Positions 33,190-41,017 of a stretch of DNA of 44,638 bases are shown one piece after another. Numbering within the stretch: position 1 is the first letter of the stretch; each line of letters opens with the position of its first letter. The position numbers were made by a program, and so were the translations under genes. The notes under the pieces are model-generated. The model was not told where the DNA came from, did not search any database, and worked only from the letters and a program-made list of their open reading frames with translations. Origin of the DNA: Streptomyces sp. HPF1205. GTDB taxonomy: Bacteria; Actinomycetota; Actinomycetes; Streptomycetales; Streptomycetaceae. Where the stretch lies: contig NZ_JAINVH010000047.1 of the NCBI RefSeq assembly GCF_020400825.1, positions 1 to 44,638 on the forward strand. Direction: 5' to 3'.

Positions 33190-34596
33190 ATGCTCTCGAC
33201 AGGACCGCGGCCGGCGCCCCGGCCCGCACCACCGACGGCCCAGCGCCCGGCACCGCGACCCCGCCCCGACGTGATCGTGATCGGCGCGGGCCTGGCCGGA
33301 CTGGCCGCGGCTCACCACATGCTCGCCTCGGGACTGACCGTCACCGTGCTGGAGGCGAGCCGGCGGCCGGGCGGCCGCATGGCCACCGACACCGTGGACG
33401 GGTTCCGGCTCGACCACGGGCCGCAGCTCCTGAACACCGCCTACCCCGAGCTCGACCGCACGCCCGGGCTGCGCGGGCTGCCGCTGGCCCCGCTCGCGCC
33501 GGGTGCGCTGGTACGTGTCGCCGGACGCTCCCACCGGATCGGCCGGCCGCGCGGCCACGGCCCCGCGCCGGGCCCGTTCACCTCCCCGTTCGCCTCGCCG
33601 CTGGCCTCCCCGCTGGACAAGGCGCGGCTCGGTGCCGCGCTCGGCCGGCTGGCGGGCACCGCGCCCGCCCGGCTCGCCGCCCGTACCGAGACAACGGCGG
33701 CGCAGGCGCTGCCGGAGCGCGGGTTCGCGCCGCGCACGGTCGACGGGTACCTGCGCCCGCTGCTGGCCGCCCTGCTGTGCGATCCGGAGCTGGGCACGTC
33801 GAGCCGGGTCGCCGACCTGGTGCTGCGCGGCTACGCCAGGGGCCGGGTCTGCCTGCCCGTCGCGGGCGCGGCCTCCGTACCGGAGCGGCTGGCGGCGGGA
33901 CTGCCGCCGGGGACGATACGTTTCGGGACGCGCGCGACCGAGGTGGCCGTGAACGCGGTGCGCACCGAGGACGGCGCCGAACTGCCCTGCCGCGGCGTCG
34001 TGGTGGCGACCGACGCGCGGTCGGCCGGGGAGCTGCTGCCCGGCCTGCGGGTGCCGGCGTTCCACCAGGTGACCGTCGTCCATCACGCGGCGCCCAGGCC
34101 ACCGCTGCGCGAAGGCGTCCTCGTCCTGGACGGCGACCGGCTCGGCCCGGTCTCCCACTCCCTCCCGGCGAGCGAGATCGACCCGACCCGCGCCCCGGCC
34201 GGCCGGTCGCTGATCACCTCGGTCGTCCTGGGGCCGCCGCCGGACGACGACGGCAAGGCGGTCCGCGCCCACCTGGCCGAGCTCTACGAGACGTCGACCG
34301 ACGAGTGGGAACTCCTCGCCGTCCGCACCGACCCGCGAGCCGTCCCGGCGATGCCCGTGCCCCACGACCTGCGCCGGCCGGCGCGCCTGCTGGCCGGGCT
34401 GTACGTGTGCGGCGACCACCGCACCACGAGTACGGTCCAGGGCGCCCTGCTGTCGGGCCGCAGGGCCGCGGAAGCGGCCGTACGCGACCTGGTGCGGGAC
34501 GCGTCCGCGCCCCCACCGGAGTCCGGGGAGTCGCGGCCGCCCGGGACACCGCCGCGGTCCGAGGACGCGGGGGGACGGGAGGAGGAGGCGGCGTAG
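33190..34596 (+). CDS. FAD-dependent oxidoreductase, amine-oxidase/phytoene-desaturase-like
   Basis: 468 residues. After a Pro/Arg-rich N-terminus (about 1-26) comes the FAD-binding strand DVIVIGAGLAGLAAAHHMLASG and EASRRPGGRMATD, the pattern of flavin amine oxidases, protoporphyrinogen oxidases and carotenoid desaturases. The C-terminal FAD block GLYVCGDHRTTSTVQGALLSGRRAA is also typical (about 400-425). The tail from about 440 is Pro/Glu-rich. No carotenoid or haem genes adjoin it, so the substrate is open. ATG 33190 follows GGGAGGG by 4 nt. It is convergent with the regulator gene. Confidence 0.87.
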   Translation: MLSTGPRPAPRPAPPTAQRPAPRPRPDVIVIGAGLAGLAAAHHMLASGLTVTVLEASRRPGGRMATDTVDGFRLDHGPQLLNTAYPELDRTPGLRGLPLAPLAPGALVRVAGRSHRIGRPRGHGPAPGPFTSPFASPLASPLDKARLGAALGRLAGTAPARLAARTETTAAQALPERGFAPRTVDGYLRPLLAALLCDPELGTSSRVADLVLRGYARGRVCLPVAGAASVPERLAAGLPPGTIRFGTRATEVAVNAVRTEDGAELPCRGVVVATDARSAGELLPGLRVPAFHQVTVVHHAAPRPPLREGVLVLDGDRLGPVSHSLPASEIDPTRAPAGRSLITSVVLGPPPDDDGKAVRAHLAELYETSTDEWELLAVRTDPRAVPAMPVPHDLRRPARLLAGLYVCGDHRTTSTVQGALLSGRRAAEAAVRDLVRDASAPPPESGESRPPGTPPRSEDAGGREEEAA

Positions 34597-34650
34597 GCGG
34601 CCGGGTTCCGCGCGTGGCGCCGCCCCTGCCGCTCAGCGGGGCGGCGCCGC

Positions 34651-36363
34651 TCAGCGGGGCAGCGCCGCGCACCTCTCGTGGTAGGTCCGCACCACGGCCG
34701 TGTCGCGGTAGGGCCCCAGCCGGCGCTCGAAGTCCCGTACGTACTCGGCCGCGCGGACGGACCGCATCTCGGCCGCCTGCTGGGCGACGTCGAAACCGAG
34801 CGCGCAGGCCGCGTCGAGGTCGCCGAGGCCGAGGCGGGCGGTGGCCAGGACCGTACGGCAGAACAGGCGGCTGCGGACGTAGCCGGCCGCCCGTAACTGC
34901 AGGGAGCGCTCGGCGTGCTGGGCGGCGGTGCGGTACTGCTGCAGGTCGCGGTGGCAGTGCGCGAACTCGTCGGCGAGCTGGGCCTCGTCGAAGAACCGGG
35001 CCCAGGACGGGACCTCCTCCCCGGCGCGGGCGGCGGACAGCGCCCGCTCGGACCGGGCCAGCGCGGCGGCACAGGCCCGGGGCTCGCCGAGCAGGCCGTG
35101 CCCGCGGGCCTCTGCGGCGTGCAGCAGGGCTTGGACGACCGCGGGGGCCGCGGTGCCGACGCCCTGCTGGGCGACCCGGGCGAGCTGGACGGCCTCGCGG
35201 CCGTGGCCGAGGTAGACGGCCTGGCGGCTCATCGTGACGAGCACGTAGCCGCCGTAGACGCGGTCGCCGGCGGCCTGGGACAGGCGCAGGGCCTGGACGA
35301 AGTACCGCTGGGCCAGGCCGTGCGCCCCGATGTCGTACGACGTCCAGCCGGCCAGCCGGGTCAGCTCGGCGACCGCGCCGAACAGCCGCCGGCCGAGTGC
35401 CTCCGCGTAGCCGCCGCGAAGCATCGGCTCGACCTCGTGCTCCAGGTAGCGGACGAGGGCGAGGCGGGCGTGCCCGCCGCCGTAGGCGTGGTCGAGGGTG
35501 CGGAAGAGGTCGCCGACGGCCCGGACGGCGGCGACGTCCCCGCCTCCGACCCGCTGCCTGCCCGGGGCCGTCCTGGCGGCGGACGGCGCCAGGACGGCGC
35601 CTCCCGGGCCGGGGACGCCGCGCCCCCGGCTCTGCGCGGGAACCCTGGCCGCGGTGGCGGCCGTCTCGGCCGGGCTCCGGGCCACGGAATCGTCGGGGCG
35701 CCCGATCAGCCAGTCCCTGCTGGGCACGACCAGCCCCGCGGGGGTGAACGCGATCTTGCGCAGCTCGGCCTGCTGGCCGGTGTCCTTGCGCCACAGGCCG
35801 CTGACGATGTCCACCGCCTCGTCCGGCGTCCCGGCGTACTCCAGGCCCGCGTAGACCGGCGCACAGGCGTCCAGGCCGAGGTCCTGGGCGGACAGGCGGC
35901 GGCCGAGCCGCTGGGTGAACACCTCGGCGATGAGCGCGGGAGTGGTCCCGCGCGGCTGCTGCCCGCGCAGCCAGCGGGTCACCGACGTCTTGTCGTACCG
36001 CAGGTCGAGGCCGTGCTCCAGGCCGAGCTGGTCGACGCGGCGGGCCAGACCCGCGTTGGAGAAACCGGCTTCGGCGATCAGCGCGGCCAGTCTCCGGTTG
36101 GGCCGGGCCGGGCGGTCGGGGTCGGTACCGGGGGCGGGATCGGCACCGGGACGGGAGTCGCGACCTGCGCCCGCGCCGGGGCCGGGACCGGGACCGGGAC
36201 CGGGACCGGGGGCAGTATCGGCACCGGTGCCGGGGGCGGGATCGGGGCCGGGGGCGGGATCGGGGTACGGCTCGGCGGCCGACCGGTCCTGGAAACGGTC
36301 GGCGGACTCCCGGAGGGGGTCCGGGGCACGGTCCTCGGTCTGCTGCGTGGAACGGTCCGTCAT
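34651..36363 (-). CDS. NsdA-like HTH/TPR transcriptional regulator
   Basis: 570 residues. An N-terminal low-complexity segment includes a Gly-Pro tract encoded by (GGGACC)n at about 36178-36213 on the plus strand. Then comes a helix-turn-helix region (LAALIAEAGFSNAGLARRVDQLG ... KTSVTRWLRGQQPRGTTPALIAE, about 100-155), and a long helical part with tetratricopeptide-like repeats. This layout is that of the NsdA family, negative regulators of sporulation and antibiotic production in Streptomyces. The exact paralogue cannot be fixed. ATG 36361-36363 is used; an in-frame GTG at 36378 touches AGAGGA and is an alternative. A seven-copy repeat lies just upstream in its leader. Confidence 0.82.
   Translation of the reverse strand: MTDRSTQQTEDRAPDPLRESADRFQDRSAAEPYPDPAPGPDPAPGTGADTAPGPGPGPGPGPGAGAGRDSRPGADPAPGTDPDRPARPNRRLAALIAEAGFSNAGLARRVDQLGLEHGLDLRYDKTSVTRWLRGQQPRGTTPALIAEVFTQRLGRRLSAQDLGLDACAPVYAGLEYAGTPDEAVDIVSGLWRKDTGQQAELRKIAFTPAGLVVPSRDWLIGRPDDSVARSPAETAATAARVPAQSRGRGVPGPGGAVLAPSAARTAPGRQRVGGGDVAAVRAVGDLFRTLDHAYGGGHARLALVRYLEHEVEPMLRGGYAEALGRRLFGAVAELTRLAGWTSYDIGAHGLAQRYFVQALRLSQAAGDRVYGGYVLVTMSRQAVYLGHGREAVQLARVAQQGVGTAAPAVVQALLHAAEARGHGLLGEPRACAAALARSERALSAARAGEEVPSWARFFDEAQLADEFAHCHRDLQQYRTAAQHAERSLQLRAAGYVRSRLFCRTVLATARLGLGDLDAACALGFDVAQQAAEMRSVRAAEYVRDFERRLGPYRDTAVVRTYHERCAALPR
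36178..36213 (-). repeat. Hexanucleotide (GGGACC/GGGGCC)n tract in the regulator gene
   Basis: GGGACC occurs four times in a row from 36184 to 36207, flanked by GGGGCC-like variants. In the minus-strand gene it encodes an alternating Gly-Pro run. Length changes in units of six would keep the frame. Confidence 0.7.
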
Positions 36364-36385
36364 CGGCGGTGCGGCCACTTCCTCT

Positions 36386-36495
36386 GGTTCTCTCCGGCTC
36401 CGGTCTCTCCGGCTCTGGTTCTCTCCGGCCCCGGCTCTCTCCGGCTCCGGCTTCTCCGGCCCCGGTCCTCCCCGGCTCCGGCTCTCCGCGGCTCT
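36386..36495 (-). repeat. Seven tandem 15-16 nt repeats upstream of the NsdA-like regulator
   Basis: Units begin at 36386, 36402, 36417, 36433, 36449, 36464 and 36480 on the plus strand, consensus GGTTCTCTCCGGCTCC. The array ends 22 nt before the regulator start codon, so it lies in its leader or promoter. Read on the minus strand it is purine-rich (GGAGCCGGAGAGAACC). The following stretch to lipB (36496-36735) holds no gene. Confidence 0.9.
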
Positions 36496-36735
36496 GCTGT
36501 CTCACTCGGCTCTCGTGCCTCGGGGGAATCCCGGGGACGGCGCGAATGTAACTCTCCGTACCGGAAAGCTCACCGTAAGAGCCGCATATTCGCCCGAACG
36601 GGCTACAAGCGCGCGCGGGGAAGCGAGGGCCGGGAGGGTTGTCCACAGGCCCGCGCGGGTCCGGCCGGGAGCCGCCGTACAGTGAGGTGAGGCGCATGTC
36701 CGGCGGCGGATGTGCGCACAGCGGAGGGAGTCGTC

Positions 36736-37515
36736 GTGAGTGAGCTGCGCTTCGTGCACCTGGGGTTCGGGGCCGACGCCGTGGAGTACCGGGAGGCCTG
36801 GCAGGAGCAGCGCAGGGTGCACGCGGCGAGGTTCGCGGACGAGATACCGGACACCTGCCTGCTGCTGGAGCACCCCCCGGTCTACACGGCCGGCCGCCGC
36901 ACCGCCGACAGCGAGCGGCCGCTGGACGGCACGCCGGTGGTCGACGTGGACCGCGGCGGCAAGATCACCTGGCACGGCCCCGGCCAGCTGGTCGGCTACC
37001 CGATCCTGAAGCTGCCCCGCCCGGTCGACGTGGTCGCCCACGTGCGCCGGCTGGAGGAGGCGCTGATCCGGGTGTGCGCGGATTTCGGTCTGGAGACCTC
37101 CCGGGTCGAGGGCCGCTCCGGGGTGTGGGTGCTGGGCGACCCGGTGGAGGAGCGCACCAGCAACGGGCTGACCCTGGACTTCGACCCGCGGCTGGCGGAC
37201 GAGGAGTTCGACCCGCGGCTCAACGGCCCGGAGTACGCCCCGTCGAACGCCGGCCAGCGCGGCGAGGACCGCAAGGTCGCGGCGATCGGGATCCGGGTCG
37301 CCAAGGGCGTCACCATGCACGGCTTCGCGCTCAACTGCGACGCCGACAGCACCTGGTTCGACCGGATCGTGCCGTGCGGCATCAGGGACGCGGGTGTGAC
37401 GTCGCTCTCGGCCGAGCTCGGCCGCCGGGTCACGGTGGCCGAGGTGCTGCCGGTCGTGGAGAAGCACCTGACGCAGGTGCTGACCACGGCGGTGCCGCTG
37501 CCGCGCGCGGTCTGA
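36736..37515 (+). CDS. lipB: Lipoyl(octanoyl) transferase
   Basis: Moves octanoyl groups from acyl carrier protein to the lipoyl domains of E2 and GcvH. 259 residues. The signature RGGKITWHGPGQLVGYP and the catalytic cysteine in RIVPCGIRDAGVTSL are intact, as is the lysine in KVAAIGIRVAKGVTMHG. Between residues about 135 and 180 there is a polar insertion rich in Asp, Glu and Asn that seems common in streptomycete LipB. GTG 36736 has GGAGGGAG (36723-36730) 5 nt upstream. lipA follows 168 nt downstream; both serve the E2 protein encoded about 10 kb away. Confidence 0.96.
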   Translation: MSELRFVHLGFGADAVEYREAWQEQRRVHAARFADEIPDTCLLLEHPPVYTAGRRTADSERPLDGTPVVDVDRGGKITWHGPGQLVGYPILKLPRPVDVVAHVRRLEEALIRVCADFGLETSRVEGRSGVWVLGDPVEERTSNGLTLDFDPRLADEEFDPRLNGPEYAPSNAGQRGEDRKVAAIGIRVAKGVTMHGFALNCDADSTWFDRIVPCGIRDAGVTSLSAELGRRVTVAEVLPVVEKHLTQVLTTAVPLPRAV

Positions 37516-37683
37516 CGCCCGGCGGCCGCGCCCGCGCCGGGGTCCCGCCCCGGGCAGGGTCCGGGCGGTCGGCGGGTGCGGGAATGCGCCTTGAGGGCCG
37601 GTGGTTGAAACCGCTGAGGGGCCATATGAACAACGGGCGTACCCTGGGGTTCGCCGAAGAATCGAAGTCGTAGGGAGCCGGTC

Positions 37684-38643
37684 GTGTCCGCAGTCGCACC
37701 CGACGGACGCAAGATGCTGCGCCTGGAGGTCCGCAACAGCCAGACCCCCATCGAGCGCAAGCCCGAGTGGATCAAGACCCGGGCGAAGATGGGTCCCGAG
37801 TACACGCAGATGCAGAAACTCGTCAAGAGCGAGGGCCTGCACACCGTCTGCCAGGAAGCCGGCTGTCCCAACATCTACGAGTGCTGGGAGGACCGCGAGG
37901 CCACCTTCCTCATCGGCGGGGACCAGTGCACCCGGCGCTGCGACTTCTGCCAGATCGACACGGGCAGGCCGCAGGCGCTGGACCGCGACGAGCCGCGCCG
38001 GGTCGGCGAGTCGGTGCTGACCATGGACCTCAACTACGCGACGATCACCGGCGTGGCGCGGGACGACCTGGAGGACGGCGGTTCCTGGCTCTACGCGGAA
38101 ACGGTCCGGCAGATCCACGCCATGACCGCGCAGCGCCCGGGCGGCCGTACCAAGGTCGAGCTGCTCATCCCGGACTTCAACGCGGAGCCCGCCCAGCTCG
38201 CCGAGGTCTTCGGGGCCCGCCCCGAGGTGCTCGCGCACAACGTGGAGACGGTGCCGCGGATCTTCAAGCGGATCCGGCCGGCGTTCCGCTACGAGCGCTC
38301 GCTGGAGGTCATCACCCGCGCCCGCGAGGCCGGCCTGGTGACGAAGTCCAACCTGATCCTGGGCATGGGCGAGGAGCGGGCCGAGGTCAGCCAGGCGCTG
38401 CGGGACCTGCACGGCGCCGGGTGCGAGTTGATCACCATCACCCAGTACCTGCGGCCGTCGGTGCGGCACCACCCGGTGGAGCGGTGGGTGAAGCCCGCGG
38501 AGTTCGTGGAGCTGAAGGAGGAGGCCGAGGAGATCGGTTTCGCCGGGGTGATGTCCGGGCCGCTGGTCCGTTCGTCGTACCGGGCGGGCCGCCTTTTCCA
38601 GCAGGCCATGGACCGGCGCGCGCAGCAGCCCGCCGCGAGCTGA
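37684..38643 (+). CDS. lipA: Lipoyl synthase
   Basis: Radical-SAM enzyme that inserts two sulfur atoms into protein-bound octanoate. 319 residues. Auxiliary 4Fe-4S ligands are C56, C61 and C67 (CQEAGCPNIYEC); the radical-SAM cluster is held by C82, C86 and C89 (CTRRCDFC). The C-terminal RSSY-type serine motif is present (VRSSYRAG). GTG 37684 has GGGAG about 6 nt upstream. TACCCT (37640-37645) may be its -10, giving a leader of about 30 nt. The auxiliary cluster is consumed in each cycle, so it depends on Fe-S supply, for which ErpA and the desulfurase in this window are candidates. Confidence 0.97.
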   Translation: MSAVAPDGRKMLRLEVRNSQTPIERKPEWIKTRAKMGPEYTQMQKLVKSEGLHTVCQEAGCPNIYECWEDREATFLIGGDQCTRRCDFCQIDTGRPQALDRDEPRRVGESVLTMDLNYATITGVARDDLEDGGSWLYAETVRQIHAMTAQRPGGRTKVELLIPDFNAEPAQLAEVFGARPEVLAHNVETVPRIFKRIRPAFRYERSLEVITRAREAGLVTKSNLILGMGEERAEVSQALRDLHGAGCELITITQYLRPSVRHHPVERWVKPAEFVELKEEAEEIGFAGVMSGPLVRSSYRAGRLFQQAMDRRAQQPAAS

Positions 38644-38928
38644 CCGGTCGGCCGGTAGGGGCCGGACCGCGGTCGTGCCGCGGCCCACGGCGGCGGCGCG
38701 ACCAGGGAGTTCGGCGGGTTCCCCGACGCTGCGGGAGCAAGCTCGGCTTCGTCCGCCCGGGCGACTTCACCCGGCCGGTCGCGCGGTTCCCGGCGTCGTC
38801 CCTTTGGCCGGATGACGGTTTCATGTGAGATTGACCGGCTGGTCACCGGCTGGTAACACGGTGTGGCGAGGCTGGTTTCCGCCACACTCCCATTTCCGCT
38901 GCGTTCTGAGAGTTTCCGAGAGGGCGCC
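38644..38928 (+). other. 285-nt leader region with a small hairpin upstream of the 86-aa gene
   Basis: TTGACC (38831-38836) and TAACAC (38854-38859), 17 nt apart, form a modest promoter. CCGGCTGGT is repeated across it (period 12). GTGTGGCG (38861-38868) and CGCCACAC (38880-38887) form an 8-bp hairpin in the presumed leader. The upstream part is featureless. Confidence 0.4.
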
Positions 38929-39189
38929 ATGTCATCCGAGCCCGCGTACGCCGCTCGCCCGGTCCGCCTGTCCCCCGCGGCCCACCCGTATGTGCCCGTG
39001 GCGGGTGCGCTGCGAGCCGTCGAATCGTTTCTGCTGCGCGGCGGCCAGCAGACGGCCCGCCGCAACGCCTGGGCGGCCGTCGTCGCCGACCGGCAGCGCG
39101 CCAGGGACCGCAGGGAGGCCGAGCACGAGATGGCCGCGCTGCTGCGGGCCGGCCGCGGGCCGGAGCTGACCCCGGGCGCCGGTTCGTAG
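38929..39189 (+). CDS. Small conserved hypothetical protein (86 aa)
   Basis: 86 residues beginning MSSEPAYAARPVRLSPAAHPYVPV, with an Arg/Ala-rich helical middle (RRNAWAAVVADRQRARDRREAEHEM). ATG 38929 has GAGAGG 5 nt upstream, a good ribosome site. Proteins of this kind lie after lipA in other Streptomyces as I recall; no function is known. There is no signal peptide or membrane helix. The charged helical half could be a coiled coil. Confidence 0.75.
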   Translation: MSSEPAYAARPVRLSPAAHPYVPVAGALRAVESFLLRGGQQTARRNAWAAVVADRQRARDRREAEHEMAALLRAGRGPELTPGAGS

Positions 39190-39210
39190 CACCGCCGCAC
39201 GGCCGGCCGC

Positions 39211-39281
39211 GCACCGCGGGTCACGCACCGCGGGTCACGCACCGCCCGCGCGCGCACCACCCGCGCGCGCACCGCCCGCCG
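39211..39281 (+). repeat. Five tandem 14-15 nt repeats
   Basis: Units start at 39211, 39225, 39239, 39254 and 39269, all beginning GCACC. The first two (GCACCGCGGGTCAC) are identical; the others read GCACCGCCCGCGCGC-like. They lie 21 nt after the stop of the 86-aa gene. A further duplicated CGGCGGCCCCGCGC is at 39312-39325 and 39327-39340. Confidence 0.8.
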
Positions 39282-39360
39282 CATCAGGCACCGCTCGCCC
39301 GCCCGCTCGGCCGGCGGCCCCGCGCCCGGCGGCCCCGCGCAGACCCGTGACACGGCCGCC

Positions 39361-39390
39361 GTGACGGTGGACCGCCAGGCCACGTATCCT
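39361..39390 (+). promoter_or_regulatory. Leaderless promoter of the DUF4191 gene
   Basis: GTGACG (39361-39366), an 18-nt spacer, TATCCT (39385-39390), and ATG 39398 8 nt later. No Shine-Dalgarno sequence is present. Confidence 0.55.
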
Positions 39391-39397
39391 TTGCGGC

Positions 39398-40078
39398 ATG
39401 GCGAGGAAGGAACCATCCGAGAACCCTGGGCGGCTGTCACAGATCGCGCAGACCTACAAGATGACCCGGCAGGCCGATCCGCGGATCGGGCTTGTCATTG
39501 CGGCTGTGGGAATCGTCACCTTCGGTGTCATCCTCGCCCTCGGCTTCTTGATCGGCCATCCCATCTACGCGGGCATCCTGGGCGCCCTACTGGCCGTCCT
39601 GGCGATGGCCGTCGTCTTCGGCCGCCGGGCCGAGCGGGCCGCCTTCGGGCAGCTGGAGGGCAAGCCGGGCGCGGCGGCGGCCGTGCTGCAGAACGTGGGC
39701 CGCGGCTGGACGGTCACCCCCGCGGTGGCGATGAACAAGAGCCAGGACGTGGTGCACCGCGCAGTCGGCCGCGCGGGCGTGGTCCTGATCGGCGAGGGCA
39801 ACCCCAACCGGGTCAGGAGCCTGCTGGCCGGTGAGAAGCGCAAGGTCGCCCGGGTCGTCTTCGACGTCCCCGTGCACGACTACATCGTGGGTGACGGCGA
39901 GGGGCAGATCCCGCTGAAGAAGGTCCGCGCCACCCTCATGCGGCTGCCCCGCACGCTGAGCGGTCCGAAGACCACGGAGGTCAACGACCGGCTGCGGGCC
40001 CTCGGCGACCTGATGAGCAACATGCCGATCCCCAAGGGTCCGATGCCCCGCGGGATGCGGCTGCCGCGCGGCCGCTGA
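39398..40078 (+). CDS. DUF4191 membrane protein
   Basis: 226 residues of the actinobacterial DUF4191 family. A basic N-terminus (MARKEPSENPGRLSQIAQTYKMTRQ) is followed by two transmembrane helices (GLVIAAVGIVTFGVILALGF and YAGILGALLAVLAMAVVF). The soluble C-terminal part includes VLQNVGRGWTVTPAVAMN and GVVLIGEGNPNRV, ending in a basic tail. Function unknown. The order lipB-lipA-DUF4191-RDD-glnA is the same as M. tuberculosis Rv2217-Rv2220, so the association is old, though the reason is unknown. ATG 39398 lies 8 nt after a -10 box and is probably leaderless. Confidence 0.92.
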   Translation: MARKEPSENPGRLSQIAQTYKMTRQADPRIGLVIAAVGIVTFGVILALGFLIGHPIYAGILGALLAVLAMAVVFGRRAERAAFGQLEGKPGAAAAVLQNVGRGWTVTPAVAMNKSQDVVHRAVGRAGVVLIGEGNPNRVRSLLAGEKRKVARVVFDVPVHDYIVGDGEGQIPLKKVRATLMRLPRTLSGPKTTEVNDRLRALGDLMSNMPIPKGPMPRGMRLPRGR

Positions 40079-40095
40079 GCGCCGGACGGCACGTG

Positions 40096-40147
40096 ACGGC
40101 CGGGGCCCGGGACCAGCAGCCGTCTGCTGGTCCCGGGCCCCGGCCGT
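40096..40147. terminator. Very long perfect hairpin, bidirectional terminator
   Basis: Arms 40096-40119 and 40124-40147 are perfectly complementary over 24 bp around the 4-nt loop CCGT. It begins 18 nt after the DUF4191 stop and lies between that gene and the convergent RDD gene. Confidence 0.88.
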
Positions 40148-40190
40148 GTCGGTCTCATCGGCCGTGTCGGTCTCATCGGCCGTGCCGGTC
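40141..40190 (+). repeat. 18-nt tandem repeat next to the terminator
   Basis: CGGCCGTGTCGGTCTCAT at 40141-40158 is repeated exactly at 40159-40176 and partly at 40177-40190. The first copy overlaps the right arm of the terminator hairpin. Confidence 0.8.
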
Positions 40191-40301
40191 GCCCTACGTG
40201 CCGGTCGCCCCGGCCGCGTCGGCCGTGTGTCGGCCGGCGTGGATCGTGCCGGCCGTGCGGTCTTGCGGATCTTGCGGGGCTTGCGGGTCGTACGCGTCGG
40301 T

Positions 40302-40337
40302 CGCCCCGGTCAGATGCGGCGCCCCGGTCAGATGCGG
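40302..40337 (-). repeat. 18-nt exact duplication containing the RDD-gene stop codon
   Basis: CGCCCCGGTCAGATGCGG at 40302-40319 and again at 40320-40337. The second copy holds the last codons and stop of the RDD gene (minus strand), so the end of the gene, stop codon included, is present twice in tandem. Confidence 0.85.
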
Positions 40338-40798
40338 ACCTCGACCGTCCTGGCGGCCTTGTCGTGCAGGCCGCGGCTGTCGCGGTCCCAGATGACGGCC
40401 GGCACGAACAGGAGCAGCAGGACCGTACGCAGCAGGGCGGCGCCGAAGCCGAGGCGGGTGCCGCCGTCGACACGGACCACGCGCAGCCGCAGCAGGCGCT
40501 TGCCGGGAGTGCTGCCCACCAGGAGCAGCGAGATCAGCGCGACCGCGCCGAACACGGGCAGTGCCCAGGAGTTGGCCGCGTGCGCGTCACGGTGCGCGAT
40601 CAAGCCGTATGCGATCAGCACGCTCAGCAGCCAGTCGACGAGCACCGCCGCCAGCCGCCGGCCGAAGGGCGCGATGGATCCGGGCCCCTCCTTGGGCAGG
40701 CCGAGCCGCTCGCCGCGGTACCCGAGTTCCACGCCCATCCGCTCGGCCGCCGCGCGCGGGCCGGACAGCCATGATCCGATTGCTTCCCTGTTGTCCAC
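40328..40798 (-). CDS. RDD-family membrane protein
   Basis: 156 residues. A soluble N-terminus (about 1-45) leads to three predicted helices (RLAAVLVDWLLSVLIAYGLIA, LPVFGAVALISLLLVG, ALLRTVLLLLFVPAVIW) with the family's Arg and Asp residues (FGRRLAAVLVDW; WDRDSRGLHDKAART). RDD proteins are small membrane proteins, some linked to Na+/H+ exchange; the role here is not known. GTG 40796-40798 starts the frame. It is divergent from glnA and convergent with DUF4191, the same local arrangement as in M. tuberculosis (Rv2219A). Confidence 0.92.
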   Translation of the reverse strand: MDNREAIGSWLSGPRAAAERMGVELGYRGERLGLPKEGPGSIAPFGRRLAAVLVDWLLSVLIAYGLIAHRDAHAANSWALPVFGAVALISLLLVGSTPGKRLLRLRVVRVDGGTRLGFGAALLRTVLLLLFVPAVIWDRDSRGLHDKAARTVEVRI

Positions 40799-40885
40799 CC
40801 GTCCACGGTAACCCCCGGTGGCGGCCGCGGGACCGTGCGGGTGCCCCGGCCGCCGCCCGGCGATCGGGGCCCGCCGACGTCGCGG

Positions 40886-40923
40886 TTAACACCCACGAAA
40901 CAAATGGGTCATGCTGGAGAAAC
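40886..40923 (+). promoter_or_regulatory. Double GlnR box upstream of glnA
   Basis: TTAAC (40886-40890), 6 nt, GAAAC (40897-40901), 6 nt, GTCAT (40908-40912), 6 nt, GAAAC (40919-40923). This matches the streptomycete GlnR consensus gTnAc-n6-GaAAc-n6-GtnAC-n6-GAAAc in both half-site order and exact spacing. TATGGT (40934-40939) is a -10 box with no proper -35, as expected for an activated promoter. Confidence 0.88.
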
Positions 40924-41017
40924 CCCCGATCCCTATGGTGCGGGCAGTGTGGGCCGCCGTACTGGCCGCGCTTCGAAACGCATCCCGACCCCCGGGGCCG
41001 GGCCTAGGAGGAGTTGG

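Noticed and set aside
36386..36495. CRISPR array or regulator-binding iterons of an origin
   Set aside because: No spacers, mixed 15/16-nt period, no replication gene; better explained as a minisatellite.
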